Source: an uncultured Paracoccaceae bacterium
Lineage (GTDB): Bacteria > Pseudomonadota > Alphaproteobacteria > Rhodobacterales > Rhodobacteraceae
NCBI GenBank assembly: GCA_951812305.1
Contig: CATOSB010000004.1
Coordinates: forward strand, 806,001-870,000
DNA length: 64,000 nt
Reading direction: 5' to 3'
The position numbers and the translations under genes were made by a program. How positions within the stretch are numbered: the first letter of the stretch is position 1; each line of letters opens with the position of its first letter. This document shows, piece after piece, positions 24,707 to 33,141 of the stretch. The notes under the pieces are model-generated. The model made no database searches and was not told where the DNA came from. It saw nothing but the letters and a program-made list of their open reading frames with translations.

Positions 24707-25896
24707 CTTACCACCCTTCAATTTAGCCAGACATCCCAGAGCTTGGGGATTTTGGCATAACCTGCGAGGCATCGTCGGATAGCACGAAGGCCTGTCTTGA
24801 AGAGAGAGCATAAGGACCTTCGGGCTTTTCGAATCCCCTTTTTTCGCCGCGTATTGCGACGTGGTGCTCTTCGTTTGCTCCGGTTGAAACAGCCCAGTAC
24901 ATGGCGATTGCCAGCACCAAAATGAGGCGGGCCAATCGATCCGGCTTTTTGATCTGGCTTTGAGTAATTTCAAAGCCCCGGGTTTTGAAGTCGGAGAACA
25001 TGGCTTCAATTCCCCAACGCATTCCATAATCGAGCACCTTGTACTCGGACGGTGCTGCATTCATGGCAATAATCCAAGGCTCTTTGTGCCCCTCTTCGTG
25101 AAGCACTCCAATGTTGCTAAAGACGCCCGTTCCGTAAAGCTCAGCGTTTACAAGCCCTTCGGGCATCAGTTGGGCAATTTCGCGCGTCATCATCTCGCCA
25201 CCCTGATGTTGCAGTGTGATATTTCCCTTCATGCGCAGCCGGTAGTCCCATCCAGCCTCCTGGCACCATGCGACCAATCGGGCGGTTCCATAAAACCGAT
25301 CTCCCGCCAGCAACACACGCGCATCCGCCGGGAGCCATGGGCGGACTGCTTCCAAAAGCTCATGTTGCACGCGCCATCCAATCGGCCCTTTGGTCTGGCG
25401 TACACGCCAGGCGACCGGGAGGGCCCGATCCCGCATCCGCACCGATAACATCAAAACCTCATGCCCTTCGTTGAGCTTGCTTTGATCAAGGGCCACCACA
25501 ATCGTTTCTCCGGCCTCACACTGGCGGCGGAAAATTTCACCAACATAGGCCTGCATGATCTCATCAGTATCGATGTGAGGATTGCCCAGAACCCGCGAAA
25601 TGTATTGATAGCGGTGGTCCACAGAGCCGATATCGCGGGGCAGAGCAGCCGCATTTTCCATCAGATTGACGCTGCGCGTGTTCAAAATCACGCTTGCTAT
25701 GATGCACAATCCCTCCCGGCGCGACTTGTGATACCCGAGCAAGCGGTCCTGAAAATCCGCCTCAACCTTCGAATAAAGCTCTGAAAAACAAACATTTCCC
25801 AACAAACCAGCCTCCAATATCAGCAGTGGAGACTCCTTGAATCACACAGATCAGACAAACGTCAAATCAGATCCGGAAATTTTGAAGGGTGGTAAG
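24707..25896 (-). mobile_element. IS4-family insertion sequence, copy 2, complete (1190 bp)
   Basis: Inverted repeats CTTACCACCCTTCAA and TTGAAGGGTGGTAAG bound one intact transposase gene. The 9 bases outside the left end (CCCGGCGCC, IS66 sequence) and outside the right end (CCAACGACC, chromosomal gene) do not match, so there is no target duplication. The element therefore lies at a rearranged junction, with IS66 copy C on one side and a truncated chromosomal gene on the other. Confidence 0.93.
24723..25817 (-). CDS. IS4-family transposase (intact)
   Basis: The 364-residue DDE transposase has the first aspartate in VALDQSK (near residue 110), the second in LLAGDRFYG (near 172) and the Y-R-E-K signature in YGMRWGIEAMFSDFK (near 272). 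The C-terminus ends KSPSSGMSG 15 bases from the element end. It is the undisrupted version of the gene split between 2565-2790 and 6003-6879, and could mobilise both copies. Confidence 0.95.
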   Translation of the reverse strand: MEAGLLGNVCFSELYSKVEADFQDRLLGYHKSRREGLCIIASVILNTRSVNLMENAAALPRDIGSVDHRYQYISRVLGNPHIDTDEIMQAYVGEIFRRQCEAGETIVVALDQSKLNEGHEVLMLSVRMRDRALPVAWRVRQTKGPIGWRVQHELLEAVRPWLPADARVLLAGDRFYGTARLVAWCQEAGWDYRLRMKGNITLQHQGGEMMTREIAQLMPEGLVNAELYGTGVFSNIGVLHEEGHKEPWIIAMNAAPSEYKVLDYGMRWGIEAMFSDFKTRGFEITQSQIKKPDRLARLILVLAIAMYWAVSTGANEEHHVAIRGEKRGFEKPEGPYALSSRQAFVLSDDASQVMPKSPSSGMSG

Positions 25897-26588
25897 CCAA
25901 CGACCAGCACTTCATCGACCTCATCATTAAGCGCATTGGCGATGATGTCAGTGAACTCTGCCATCCGCGCCTCCAATTCAGGCGGATTGGCACCTTTCGA
26001 CTGCGCCGAATAGGCATAGTCATGCATCAGGTAATAGGCGAACAGCTTGTTATCCTTGGCCCTGAACCAGCGCAGCACATAAAGAATGACGGGCAAGGCC
26101 ACGATCCACCCCGAGGCAGGCCAACCCGTCAAACGGCCGAGAATGGCGCCCATCGCCCAACCCAGCAGAATTGCACCGATGAGCTGCAATAGAAGCATCC
26201 CAACCGGATAAAGCGCCGCAATCACCGGGCCTTTGCGCAGCCACATCAACCGGCGCAGTGTGCCGCTGGCGATATAGGTCCACGCGGTCCGGCTCAGTTG
26301 CAGATATGTGCCGAAAATTCCGGTATCCATCGATGTGCGTACGATGTCCGACCAGACCAGCACCTCGACCTCGGCATCAACGCTGCCGCCCTCGATTTCG
26401 GCGGCAACATTCCAGCCATAGCGCGCGCCTTTTTTGGGGCTGATCCCGATGTCATAGCCGGAAATATCCGCCTGCGCGGCGCTCTCTTTACGATAAAGCT
26501 CGCGGTAGCGGCGCGGATGAAAGGGGTCGTAACCGGGGATATAAAACACCCGGCGACGTTTGACCGTTTGCGTCTGCTCGTCTCTCAT
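25897..26588 (-). pseudogene. alpha/beta-hydrolase-like membrane protein, C-terminus removed by IS4
   Basis: The remaining 230 residues start MRDEQTQTVKRRRVFYIPGYDPFHPRRYRELYR. A GYDP-type turn after a beta strand is typical of the start of alpha/beta hydrolases. Two or three membrane helices occupy residues 115-170. The sequence breaks off after DEVLVVGL, the point where the nucleophile-elbow strand (G-x-S-x-G) would be expected, and then reads PPFKISGSDLTFV from the IS4 end. If the hydrolase reading is right, the catalytic serine and histidine are lost. The family assignment is moderate; the truncation is certain. Confidence 0.75.
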
Positions 26589-26718
26589 GGCCCTTGGCCC
26601 GTTGCTCTTTTCACCGCTTATACGCGTTCATTTGGGCAAAAATAAGAAAAAGCTGCACAGACACGCGACCACCCTGCCGGGCTCTTTCATCTGGCCTTAA
26701 ATACTTCGGAGGGGGTTT

Positions 26719-26738
26719 GGGGGAGGCTGGCCTCCCCC
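26719..26738 (-). terminator. GC-rich hairpin between the radical SAM and hydrolase-like genes
   Basis: GGGGGAGG and CCTCCCCC around a four-base CTGG loop form a strong 8-bp stem 40 bases after the radical SAM stop (minus strand). A second smaller stem (ATTCTCC/GGAGAAT) lies at about 26749-26765. T-richness after the stem is poor, so the call is moderate. Confidence 0.5.
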
Positions 26739-26777
26739 AATTGGTCGGATTCTCCGAAGGAGAATTCGATACCGTGC

Positions 26778-27866
26778 TCAGAAAAAGGATAACTGATCGC
26801 CCGCCTTCTCCGGAACCCGAAACAGATCGGTGCGCAAGGGCGGCAGGTCCCTGTTCAGGCCCAAACGCGTGGAAACCACCTTGAAACGCTGCGAAAGAAG
26901 CTCCGCGCCAACGCCCTCTCCGCGCAACCGCTTGCCCCATTGCGGGTCGTAATCCTTGCCGCCATGCGCCTCTCGCACCCGCGCCATCACGCGGCCCGCG
27001 CGATCCGGGTAATGTTCACCGAGCCAGTCGCGAAACAATTCCGACACCTCATGCGGCAGGCGTAACATGATGTAACTCGCCGCCGTCGCACCGGCATCCT
27101 TTGCCGCGCTCAATATCTCTTCCAATTCATGATCCGTCAGGCCCGGGATCATCGGCGAGGCCATGACCCGCACCGGGCAACCCGCCTTCACCAGCCGCTC
27201 AATCGTGCGCAATCGCCGTGCCGGTGCAGGACAGCGCGGTTCCATCCGCCGCGACAGCGCAGGATCAAGCGTCGTCACCGAAATCCCCACCCGCGCCAGC
27301 CCGGCGCGACCCATTTCGCCAAGAATGTCGATGTCGCGTTCAATCAGCGTGCCTTTGGTCACAATTCCCACCGGATGTTGATGCGCGGCCAGAACTTGCA
27401 GAATCCGCCGTGTGATCTGCATCTCTTTTTCAACCGGCTGATAGGGATCGGTATTGGTCCCCATCGCAATTAACTTCACATTGTAACGCTTTGATGCCAA
27501 TTCCTTTTCCAAAACCACCGGCGCATCGGGCCGCGCAATCAGCCGGGTTTCAAAATCCAGCCCCGGCGACAGGCCAAGATAGGCGTGGCTGGGCCGTGCA
27601 AAACAATAAACGCAGCCATGTTCACACCCGCGATAAGGGTTGATAGAGCGATCAAAGCTCAGGTCCGGTGACGTGTTCTTGGTGATGACCTTGCGCGGGC
27701 GCTCTGTCTGCACTTCCGTCCTGATTGGCGGCAGGTCATCATCTGCCTCCCAGCCGTCATCGATAAACTCGCGCACGGTGCCTTCAAACCGGTTGTCCGG
27801 GTTAAATGACACGCCCCGCCCGCGTCGGCGGTCGGCATCCACCGTTTTCGCACCCGTGAAACCCAT
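26778..27866 (-). CDS. PA0069/SplB-like radical SAM protein
   Basis: The 362-residue protein binds a 4Fe-4S cluster through CEHGCVYC (around residues 81-88, CxxxCxxC), preceded by SINPYRGC and followed by a partial TIM barrel (IAMGTNTDPYQPVE, VGISVTTLDP). It belongs to the large PA0069 group of radical SAM proteins related to spore photoproduct lyase; the reaction is not known. It is transcribed alone towards the truncated hydrolase-like gene and ends in VPEKAGDQLSFF. Length is typical and no residue appears to be missing. Confidence 0.9.
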   Translation of the reverse strand: MGFTGAKTVDADRRRGRGVSFNPDNRFEGTVREFIDDGWEADDDLPPIRTEVQTERPRKVITKNTSPDLSFDRSINPYRGCEHGCVYCFARPSHAYLGLSPGLDFETRLIARPDAPVVLEKELASKRYNVKLIAMGTNTDPYQPVEKEMQITRRILQVLAAHQHPVGIVTKGTLIERDIDILGEMGRAGLARVGISVTTLDPALSRRMEPRCPAPARRLRTIERLVKAGCPVRVMASPMIPGLTDHELEEILSAAKDAGATAASYIMLRLPHEVSELFRDWLGEHYPDRAGRVMARVREAHGGKDYDPQWGKRLRGEGVGAELLSQRFKVVSTRLGLNRDLPPLRTDLFRVPEKAGDQLSFF

Positions 27867-28036
27867 CCCTCAAATTAGAACAAAATAGGAACATTAAGCA
27901 AGCGTAAAGACAGACACTGCAATGTGATGCGTCGGAAGTCGCCCCGCCGATGTCGCAAGTGGTCAAGTTCGATCTGGCGAACGGACCGATAAGGGCGTAA
28001 ACCACGCGCGCAAAAGCGCTTTTCCAAGGTGTCACG

Positions 28037-28741
28037 ATGGCCGAAGAAGAAGACGATATCATCCTTGCCGAACTGGACGACGAAGAACTTGTCGCGCAAA
28101 TGTTCGATGATCTTTACGATGGTATGAAGGAAGAAATCGAGGAGGGTGTGAACATCCTGCTTGAACGCAAGTGGGAACCCTACCGCATCCTGACAGAGGC
28201 GCTGGTCGGCGGCATGACAATCGTCGGTCACGACTTCCGGGACGGCATCCTGTTCGTGCCAGAGGTTTTGCTGGCCGCCAACGCAATGAAAGGCGGCATG
28301 GCGATTTTAAAGCCCCTTTTGGCCGAAACCGGCGCGCCACGCGTGGGCACGATGGTGATCGGTACGGTCAAGGGCGACATCCACGACATCGGCAAAAACC
28401 TTGTCGGCATGATGATGGAAGGCGCCGGGTTTGAGATCGTCGACCTTGGCATCAACAACCCGGTCGAAAACTATATTGAAGCGCTGGAAAGAGAAGATGC
28501 CGACATTCTTGGCATGTCCGCACTTTTGACCACGACCATGCCATATATGAAAGTCGTGATCGACAAGCTGGTCGAGGATGGCAAGCGCGATGACTATGTG
28601 GTTCTGGTCGGTGGTGCGCCGCTGAACGAGGAATTCGGCAAAGCCATCGGCGCAGACGCCTATTGCCGCGACGCCGCCGTTGCCGTGGAAACCGCCAAGG
28701 AATTCATGGCGCGCAAACACAATCAGCTCGCCGCCGGATAA
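28037..28741 (+). CDS. corrinoid (B12-binding) methyltransferase component
   Basis: The 234-residue protein has a four-helix cap (residues 10-95, with VGHDFRDGILFVPEVLLAANAMK) and a Rossmann B12-binding domain. The lower axial histidine is in GDIHDIGKNLV (DxHxxG, near residue 117), followed by ILGMSALLTTTM and VLVGGAPLN. Such proteins carry a methyl group between two methyltransferases. In Rhodobacteraceae a protein of this kind can be the B12 module of a split methionine synthase, which I recall being encoded close to a DUF1638 gene, as here. The start has AAGGTG eight bases upstream. Confidence 0.92.
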   Translation: MAEEEDDIILAELDDEELVAQMFDDLYDGMKEEIEEGVNILLERKWEPYRILTEALVGGMTIVGHDFRDGILFVPEVLLAANAMKGGMAILKPLLAETGAPRVGTMVIGTVKGDIHDIGKNLVGMMMEGAGFEIVDLGINNPVENYIEALEREDADILGMSALLTTTMPYMKVVIDKLVEDGKRDDYVVLVGGAPLNEEFGKAIGADAYCRDAAVAVETAKEFMARKHNQLAAG

Positions 28742-28745
28742 AACG

Positions 28746-28767
28746 GGCGGGCTTGTTTTGGCCCGCC
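28746..28767 (+). terminator. intercistronic hairpin after the corrinoid gene
   Basis: GGCGGGC and GCCCGCC around TTGTTTTG give a 7-bp GC stem starting five bases after the stop. There is no T run, and two co-directional genes follow within 40 bases, so it more likely sets the relative amount of transcript or protects its 3' end than ends transcription completely. Confidence 0.4.
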
Positions 28768-28802
28768 GCCACCCCCAGATTCCATAAGCGAAAGGAACTG
28801 GG

Positions 28803-28988
28803 ATGCCGCTCAAAACCATAATCACGCTGATTGCGATGGTCATCGCCGCTGCCGCGCTGACATTGTTCGTGGCGTTCTGGGTGTTTCCGTCACTCACCGG
28901 CGGCACGGCATGGCAATGGGTGTTGCCGGTAACAATGGCAACGGCGCTGGCCGCGCGGTTCCTGCTGGGCGGGCACAATGATCCCTGA
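28803..28988 (+). CDS. 61-residue two-helix membrane protein
   Basis: ATG 28803 follows AAAGGAACTGGG, a good ribosome-binding site. Two hydrophobic segments (residues 5-30 and 38-56) fill nearly the whole protein, ending GGHNDP. The gene overlaps the start of the DUF1638 gene by 11 bases. This coupling and its place between two genes of the corrinoid set argue that it is translated. I do not recognise a family. A membrane-tethering or transport accessory role is conceivable, but nothing shows it. Confidence 0.75.
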   Translation: MPLKTIITLIAMVIAAAALTLFVAFWVFPSLTGGTAWQWVLPVTMATALAARFLLGGHNDP

Positions 28989-29619
28989 CGATAAAACACT
29001 CACCGAAACGGGCCTCGCCCCCACCAGCGTTCGCGGCAAAACGCTTCTGATTGCCTGTGGCGCGCTGGCGCGCGAAATTCTGGCGGTGATCGAGGCGAAT
29101 GGCTGGACCCATCTGGACCTGACCTGTCTGCCCGCGATTCTGCATATCCATCCTGAACGGATTTGTGACGCCGTGCGTGACGCGGTGGAAAAACACCGCC
29201 CAAACTATGACGCGATCAAAGTGGTCTATGCCGATTGCGGCACCGGTGGGCAATTGCAGACGCTTTGTGACACGCTCGGCGTCGACATGGTCGAGGGGCC
29301 GCATTGTTATTCCTTCTTCGAAGGCAATGAGACATTTGCAGGGCGAGATGAGATTACAGCCTTCTATTTGACCGATTTTCTGGTGCGCCAGTTCGACGCT
29401 TTCGTCTGGAAACCCCTTGGGTTGGACCGGCATCCCGAATTGCGCGACATGTATTTTGGCAATTACGAAAAGCTGGTTTATCAGGCGCAAATTGATGACC
29501 CGGCGCTGGTTGAAAAAGCAATGGAATGTGCGGAACGGATGCAATTGGCGTTTGAGCACCGGCATACCGGCTATGGCGATCTGGAAACCACGATGTCCGG
29601 CTGGGTCAGTACAGGTTAA
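28978..29619 (+). CDS. DUF1638 protein associated with the corrinoid protein
   Basis: The 213-residue soluble protein contains LLIACGALAREILAVI (near residue 23), CLPAILHIHPERI and YADCGTGGQLQTLCDTLGV (near 79), with cysteines and histidines spread as in DUF1638 proteins. The family occurs beside corrinoid methyltransferase proteins, and genetic data in Roseobacter relatives tie it to B12-dependent methionine synthesis as I recall; its reaction is not settled. It starts within the preceding small membrane protein gene, so all three genes from 28037 are one operon. Confidence 0.87.
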   Translation: MIPDDKTLTETGLAPTSVRGKTLLIACGALAREILAVIEANGWTHLDLTCLPAILHIHPERICDAVRDAVEKHRPNYDAIKVVYADCGTGGQLQTLCDTLGVDMVEGPHCYSFFEGNETFAGRDEITAFYLTDFLVRQFDAFVWKPLGLDRHPELRDMYFGNYEKLVYQAQIDDPALVEKAMECAERMQLAFEHRHTGYGDLETTMSGWVSTG

Positions 29620-30003
29620 ACCTTTATAAATATTAATGAATTTCTGACCATCTGGTCAATTGTTTCGCATGCGAAACATAGCTTGTTAAGCGTTCGCCGG
29701 GGCTTTGGCGCAATTCGGAGTCTCGGGAAAAGTGGCGGTTAGCCCGAAGCCGCCATTTGATATTTAGCGAACAATGCCGCGCATCGACGGGCCGTGGCGC
29801 GGCGAGCCAACACCTGTGGTTGCCAATTTATCCCGCCATATCCGAATTTGATCAGAACGCCGCGCGCGCCTCACCAAATCGCCGGGCCAGGGGACGGCCC
29901 GTCGATGCGCGACGGCCCGGGGGCCTTGATTCCGCGCGAGGCGGTATCGCCCGACGACTGTTATAAGCCATACAAAGCCCATTCCCCCGCCACCTGAACA
30001 GTG
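29620..30003. other. intergenic region of 384 bases with a long inverted repeat
   Basis: No coding frame is supported. The first part is AT-rich (TATAAATATTAATG near 29625) and the second part contains the 17-bp inverted repeat described separately. DUF1638 and sufE converge on this region, so it must hold the terminators of both. Confidence 0.6.
29779..29910. repeat. 17-bp perfect inverted repeat with 98-bp spacer
   Basis: GCGCATCGACGGGCCGT at 29779-29795 is exactly the reverse complement of ACGGCCCGTCGATGCGC at 29894-29910. The spacer of 98 bp has no open frame of note. The arms could form a long transcribed hairpin between the convergent genes, or be the ends of a very small palindromic repeat element. 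No target duplication is obvious beside the arms. Confidence 0.7.
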
Positions 30004-30411
30004 TCAGGCATTCACCGCAATTTCCCTGATCCGCTGCACCATCGCCCGCACCCCGTTTGACCGTTGCGCCGAAAGGTGTTCATCCAGCCCCAGCCGCGCC
30101 AGTTCCGCGCCTGCGTCCACGCCGGCAACCTCGCCAACCGGCAGGCCAGAATATAAGCCCCTAAGCACCGCGATCAGCCCGCGCACAATCATCGCGTCAC
30201 TTTCGCCTTCAAACGTGAACACGCCGCCCTCGGTTTTCGCCACCAGCCAAACCTGCGAAGCACAGCCATCGACCTTGGTCGCAGGAACCTTCAACGCATC
30301 CGGCAACGGCGCCATCGCGCGGCCCATGTCGATCACATGGGCATAGCGGTCTTCCCAATCGTCGAGAAACTCGAACGTTTCCACAATCTCTTCAAATTCT
30401 GGCTGCGCCAT
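30004..30411 (-). CDS. sufE: SufE sulfur acceptor for Fe-S cluster assembly
   Basis: The 135-residue protein accepts persulfide from the cysteine desulfurase SufS and passes it to the SufBCD scaffold. The acceptor cysteine is residue 50 in KVDGCASQVWL, the family's signature. The lead-in FLDDWEDRYAHVIDMGR and the end SNGVRAMVQRIREIA are typical. It is encoded singly and converges on the DUF1638 gene; the other suf genes are not in the window. Confidence 0.95.
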   Translation of the reverse strand: MAQPEFEEIVETFEFLDDWEDRYAHVIDMGRAMAPLPDALKVPATKVDGCASQVWLVAKTEGGVFTFEGESDAMIVRGLIAVLRGLYSGLPVGEVAGVDAGAELARLGLDEHLSAQRSNGVRAMVQRIREIAVNA

Positions 30412-30531
30412 GTGGGCTCCTTGGTCTTCGTCGATCAGGTAATGTCTCCTCTATCCAAGGTCCAGCCCGGGAATGGGTTTTCAAAAGCCCCCCGATCAGG
30501 TAACCCAAGAAGAAACACTGCAGGGGCAGGT

Positions 30532-30993
30532 ATGACAGGGAAGTTTTTCACCGCATTTCTGATTGTGGCGATGATTGCCGGATGCGCGCGCGTCTCGGAA
30601 TCGCGGCTGAATCCATTCAACTGGTTTGGCCGGGCAGATCGTGAAGCGGTCGTTGTCGTGGTCGACCCATATGCAGATACCCGGCCACTTGTCGGGCAGG
30701 TTGTCGCCATGAATGTCGAGCGTATTCCCGGCGGTGCCATCGTTCGTGCCACCGGCCTGCCGCCACGGCAGGGATTTTATGATGGCGAGCTTGTTCCGTT
30801 GAACGACGAGGAACCCGAAGACGGTATTCTGACCTTTGAGTTCCGTGCCGCCGCGCCTGAGTTTCAGACCCGCGTAAGCACGCAACAATCACGCGAGGTT
30901 GTCGTCGGGCGTTTTGTGTCTGATCAAACGCTGGATGGTGTGCGTGCGATCCGCGTCGTCGGGCTTGCCAACGCGCTGGTGTCGCGCCGTTAA
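30532..30993 (+). CDS. small outer-membrane-type lipoprotein of unknown function
   Basis: ATG 30532 follows CAGGGGCAGG. The 153-residue product begins MTGKFFTAFLIVAMIAGCAR, a lipoprotein signal with lipobox IAGC (cleavage before Cys 17). The mature part is a beta-rich domain (RIPGGAIVRATGLPP, TFEFRAAAPEFQTR, REVVVGRFVS). I know no function for it. It is divergent from sufE, and its last four bases overlap the end of the convergent oxidoreductase gene. Confidence 0.82.
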   Translation: MTGKFFTAFLIVAMIAGCARVSESRLNPFNWFGRADREAVVVVVDPYADTRPLVGQVVAMNVERIPGGAIVRATGLPPRQGFYDGELVPLNDEEPEDGILTFEFRAAAPEFQTRVSTQQSREVVVGRFVSDQTLDGVRAIRVVGLANALVSRR

Positions 30994-32045
30994 TCCGGCA
31001 CCCATCCGTGATAAAGTTTGTGATCTGCTGCAAGGGGCAACTTTACCGGCACCCCTGCCCGCGCTGATGCATAGATCGCCGTGACCAATTCGACCGAGCG
31101 CCGTGCATCGTCAAAGGTCACCGCCCGCGCGTCATCGCCGCCCAGTGCATCCGCAATGGCCGCAAACAGACCGGCGAAACGATCCTTTTGTCCCGGAACC
31201 TGCCCCAGCACCGCGTCAATCTCTGCCTGCCTGCGCGGCGCACGCGCCTCGAAATGCCACGGCTTGGAAGCCAGTGAATAGGGTGCGGTGTCGGATGTCA
31301 CCGTGAATCCCTCGAACATCAGGCGCATCCGGCTGGTATTACTGGCCGCGCCGAGTGTTACAGAGGACGTCACACGCGCGCCTTCTGCCATACAGAAAGT
31401 TATCGCTGCGCAATCCTCAACCTCAATCGCGTTCACCCGCGTTGCAAGATCGGCATAGACGTGCTCCACCGGCCCCAAAATCGCGCATAGCAGGTCGTGA
31501 ATGTGGATCGCGTGACCGAGAACCGCACCGCCCTGCTCTCCCGCCCATGTGCCACGCCAGTCGACCGCGTAATATTCGGCATCCCGATCCCAATGCGTTT
31601 CCAACGTTCCCGCAAAACAGCGCCCGGCCAACCCGGCGTGGATCAGCGCGCCAAGTTGGGCGGTGCCCAGGCCATAGCGATACTGGAATACCGGGAAGAC
31701 CCGGCCATCGGTCACTCTGATCGTTTCGGCCAACGCATCCGCCTCGGCCAAAGACGACACCAACGGTTTTTCGCAAATCGCAATCTTGCCGGCCTCCAGC
31801 ACACGTGTCAGGGTAGAGAAATGCAGATGCGGAGGCAGGCAGATATCGACGATGTCAATTGCCGGATCGGCCAGTACGGCCTCGAAATCTGTTTCGTAAT
31901 TCGCGTTATGCGTCTCGGCCAGTGCCAGGCCTCGCATCTCGTTCAGATCGCAAATCGTGGCAATCGAATATTGCTGAGGCAAAGCCGCGTAGCCCGCCGC
32001 ATGTTCCGCCCCAATCCCGGCGCCAATGATGGCGACGTTATGCAT
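30990..32045 (-). CDS. Gfo/Idh/MocA family oxidoreductase 1
   Basis: The 351-residue NAD(P)-dependent dehydrogenase has the nucleotide-binding motif VAIIGAGIGAEHAAGY at its N-terminus and the family motif CEKPLVSS (EKP, near residue 94). The C-terminal half is the substrate-binding alpha/beta domain (HAIHIHDLLCAILGP supplies the usual histidines). The family oxidises or epimerises sugars, inositols and amino sugars. It overlaps the start region of the next oxidoreductase gene by eight bases, so the two are co-transcribed. The substrate is unknown. Confidence 0.88.
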   Translation of the reverse strand: MHNVAIIGAGIGAEHAAGYAALPQQYSIATICDLNEMRGLALAETHNANYETDFEAVLADPAIDIVDICLPPHLHFSTLTRVLEAGKIAICEKPLVSSLAEADALAETIRVTDGRVFPVFQYRYGLGTAQLGALIHAGLAGRCFAGTLETHWDRDAEYYAVDWRGTWAGEQGGAVLGHAIHIHDLLCAILGPVEHVYADLATRVNAIEVEDCAAITFCMAEGARVTSSVTLGAASNTSRMRLMFEGFTVTSDTAPYSLASKPWHFEARAPRRQAEIDAVLGQVPGQKDRFAGLFAAIADALGGDDARAVTFDDARRSVELVTAIYASARAGVPVKLPLAADHKLYHGWVPD

Positions 32046-33042
32046 GACCTTCCGCCCGCATCTGGGCGCGTATGGCGATCTCCATCACGCGGAACGTGTG
32101 ATCCTGCGCGCAGGCGGTTTCGCCGCGGTCCTGAACATCCGCCACAAGCCGTTTGAAATATGGCAGCTCAACTTCTTTACAATCGATTAACCGATTTTCA
32201 TCTCTATTAACGAGATAGAGATTCTCTGCCCGGTGTGGCTGCCCAATGTCAGTGTATTTGCGGCACTCGATGGTTCCCTCGGTTCCAAGGATGAACAGCC
32301 GTCCGTCACCCCATGTCGGCAGGCCATCCGGTGTGAACCAGTCGACGCGAATATAACCATGCCCTTTGTCACCGACGAGGGTCACCTCGCCGAAATCCTG
32401 AAAACCGGGTCGGTCTGGCATGGTGGTGTTTTCGGCCAGCGCGTGTGCAATCTGCACGTCTTTGGAACCAGTGAAATGCAAAAACTGGTCGATCTGATGG
32501 CTGCCGATGTCACAAAGGATTCCACCATATCGGTCGCGTTGAAAATACCAGTCCGGCCGGGTTTTCAGGTTCTGTTTGTGCGGAGCGAGATTGACCGTCT
32601 GGATGACACGGCCAATTGCGCCTTGCATCACGAGTTCGGAGGCTTTGGTGGTCGAACGCACCTGAAATCGCTCGGAAAAATTCACCGACCAGATGCGTCC
32701 GGTGCGGGCCTGAACTTCACGGATCTCTGTCAGTTGATCAAGCGTTGTGCAGCCGGGCTTGTCGACCATCACGTCCTTGCCCGCCTCCATCGCCTCGATT
32801 GCCAAGGCAGCGCGGTCGGCGGGGACAGCGGAGATCAGTATCATATCCGGATCCGCGTCGAGGATGGCGCGGCAATCAGTGACTTTCTTAACGCATGGGA
32901 AAACTTCGTTAAATTTTGATTCCGTCGCCGCAGGCCCAGCCGTCCAGTAGGCATCACAGGTGCAACCCACGGCCTGCATATTTGAGAGCATTCCGAAGAT
33001 ATGCCCGTGGTCGATGCCGAGAATCCCGAGTTTCAAGGGCAT
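32038..33042 (-). CDS. Gfo/Idh/MocA family oxidoreductase 2
   Basis: Start ATG 33042 (MPLKLGILGIDHGHIFGML) is chosen because the 33 residues upstream are not family-like. The 334-residue protein has a less usual nucleotide loop (GILGIDHGHIFG) and DKP in place of EKP (MVDKPGCTT, near residue 98), with SHQIDQFLHFTG in the second domain. Variants of this sort are found in GFO/IDH-like sugar dehydrogenases. It follows oxidoreductase 3 by 99 bases and overlaps oxidoreductase 1. Confidence 0.87.
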   Translation of the reverse strand: MPLKLGILGIDHGHIFGMLSNMQAVGCTCDAYWTAGPAATESKFNEVFPCVKKVTDCRAILDADPDMILISAVPADRAALAIEAMEAGKDVMVDKPGCTTLDQLTEIREVQARTGRIWSVNFSERFQVRSTTKASELVMQGAIGRVIQTVNLAPHKQNLKTRPDWYFQRDRYGGILCDIGSHQIDQFLHFTGSKDVQIAHALAENTTMPDRPGFQDFGEVTLVGDKGHGYIRVDWFTPDGLPTWGDGRLFILGTEGTIECRKYTDIGQPHRAENLYLVNRDENRLIDCKEVELPYFKRLVADVQDRGETACAQDHTFRVMEIAIRAQMRAEGHA

Positions 33043-33141
33043 GGTTTTATTTCCAATCGCTGAAGGAAAAACCAAATCTCGCTCGGCCTCGCCCCCCAGG
33101 CCGAGCGCAATTTGGTTTCCGGCGTGTTGGCTCGATACCAT

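Noticed and set aside
2549..25896. A classical composite transposon bounded by IS4 copies
   Set aside because: IS4 copy 1 has its own 9-bp duplication, and the outer flanks of the whole block do not match. The block is therefore not one transposed unit, although recombination between the copies remains possible.
26703..26765. GC-rich repeats near 26.7 kb as a small repeat array
   Set aside because: They fold as two adjacent hairpins after a gene end, with no periodic repeat unit and no spacer pattern. No CRISPR array was seen anywhere in the window.
27867..28036. Cobalamin or SAM riboswitch before the corrinoid gene
   Set aside because: I could not find the conserved boxes or a pseudoknot-like arrangement in these 170 bases. 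The only structure seen is a small GCGC-AAAA-GCGC stem next to the start.
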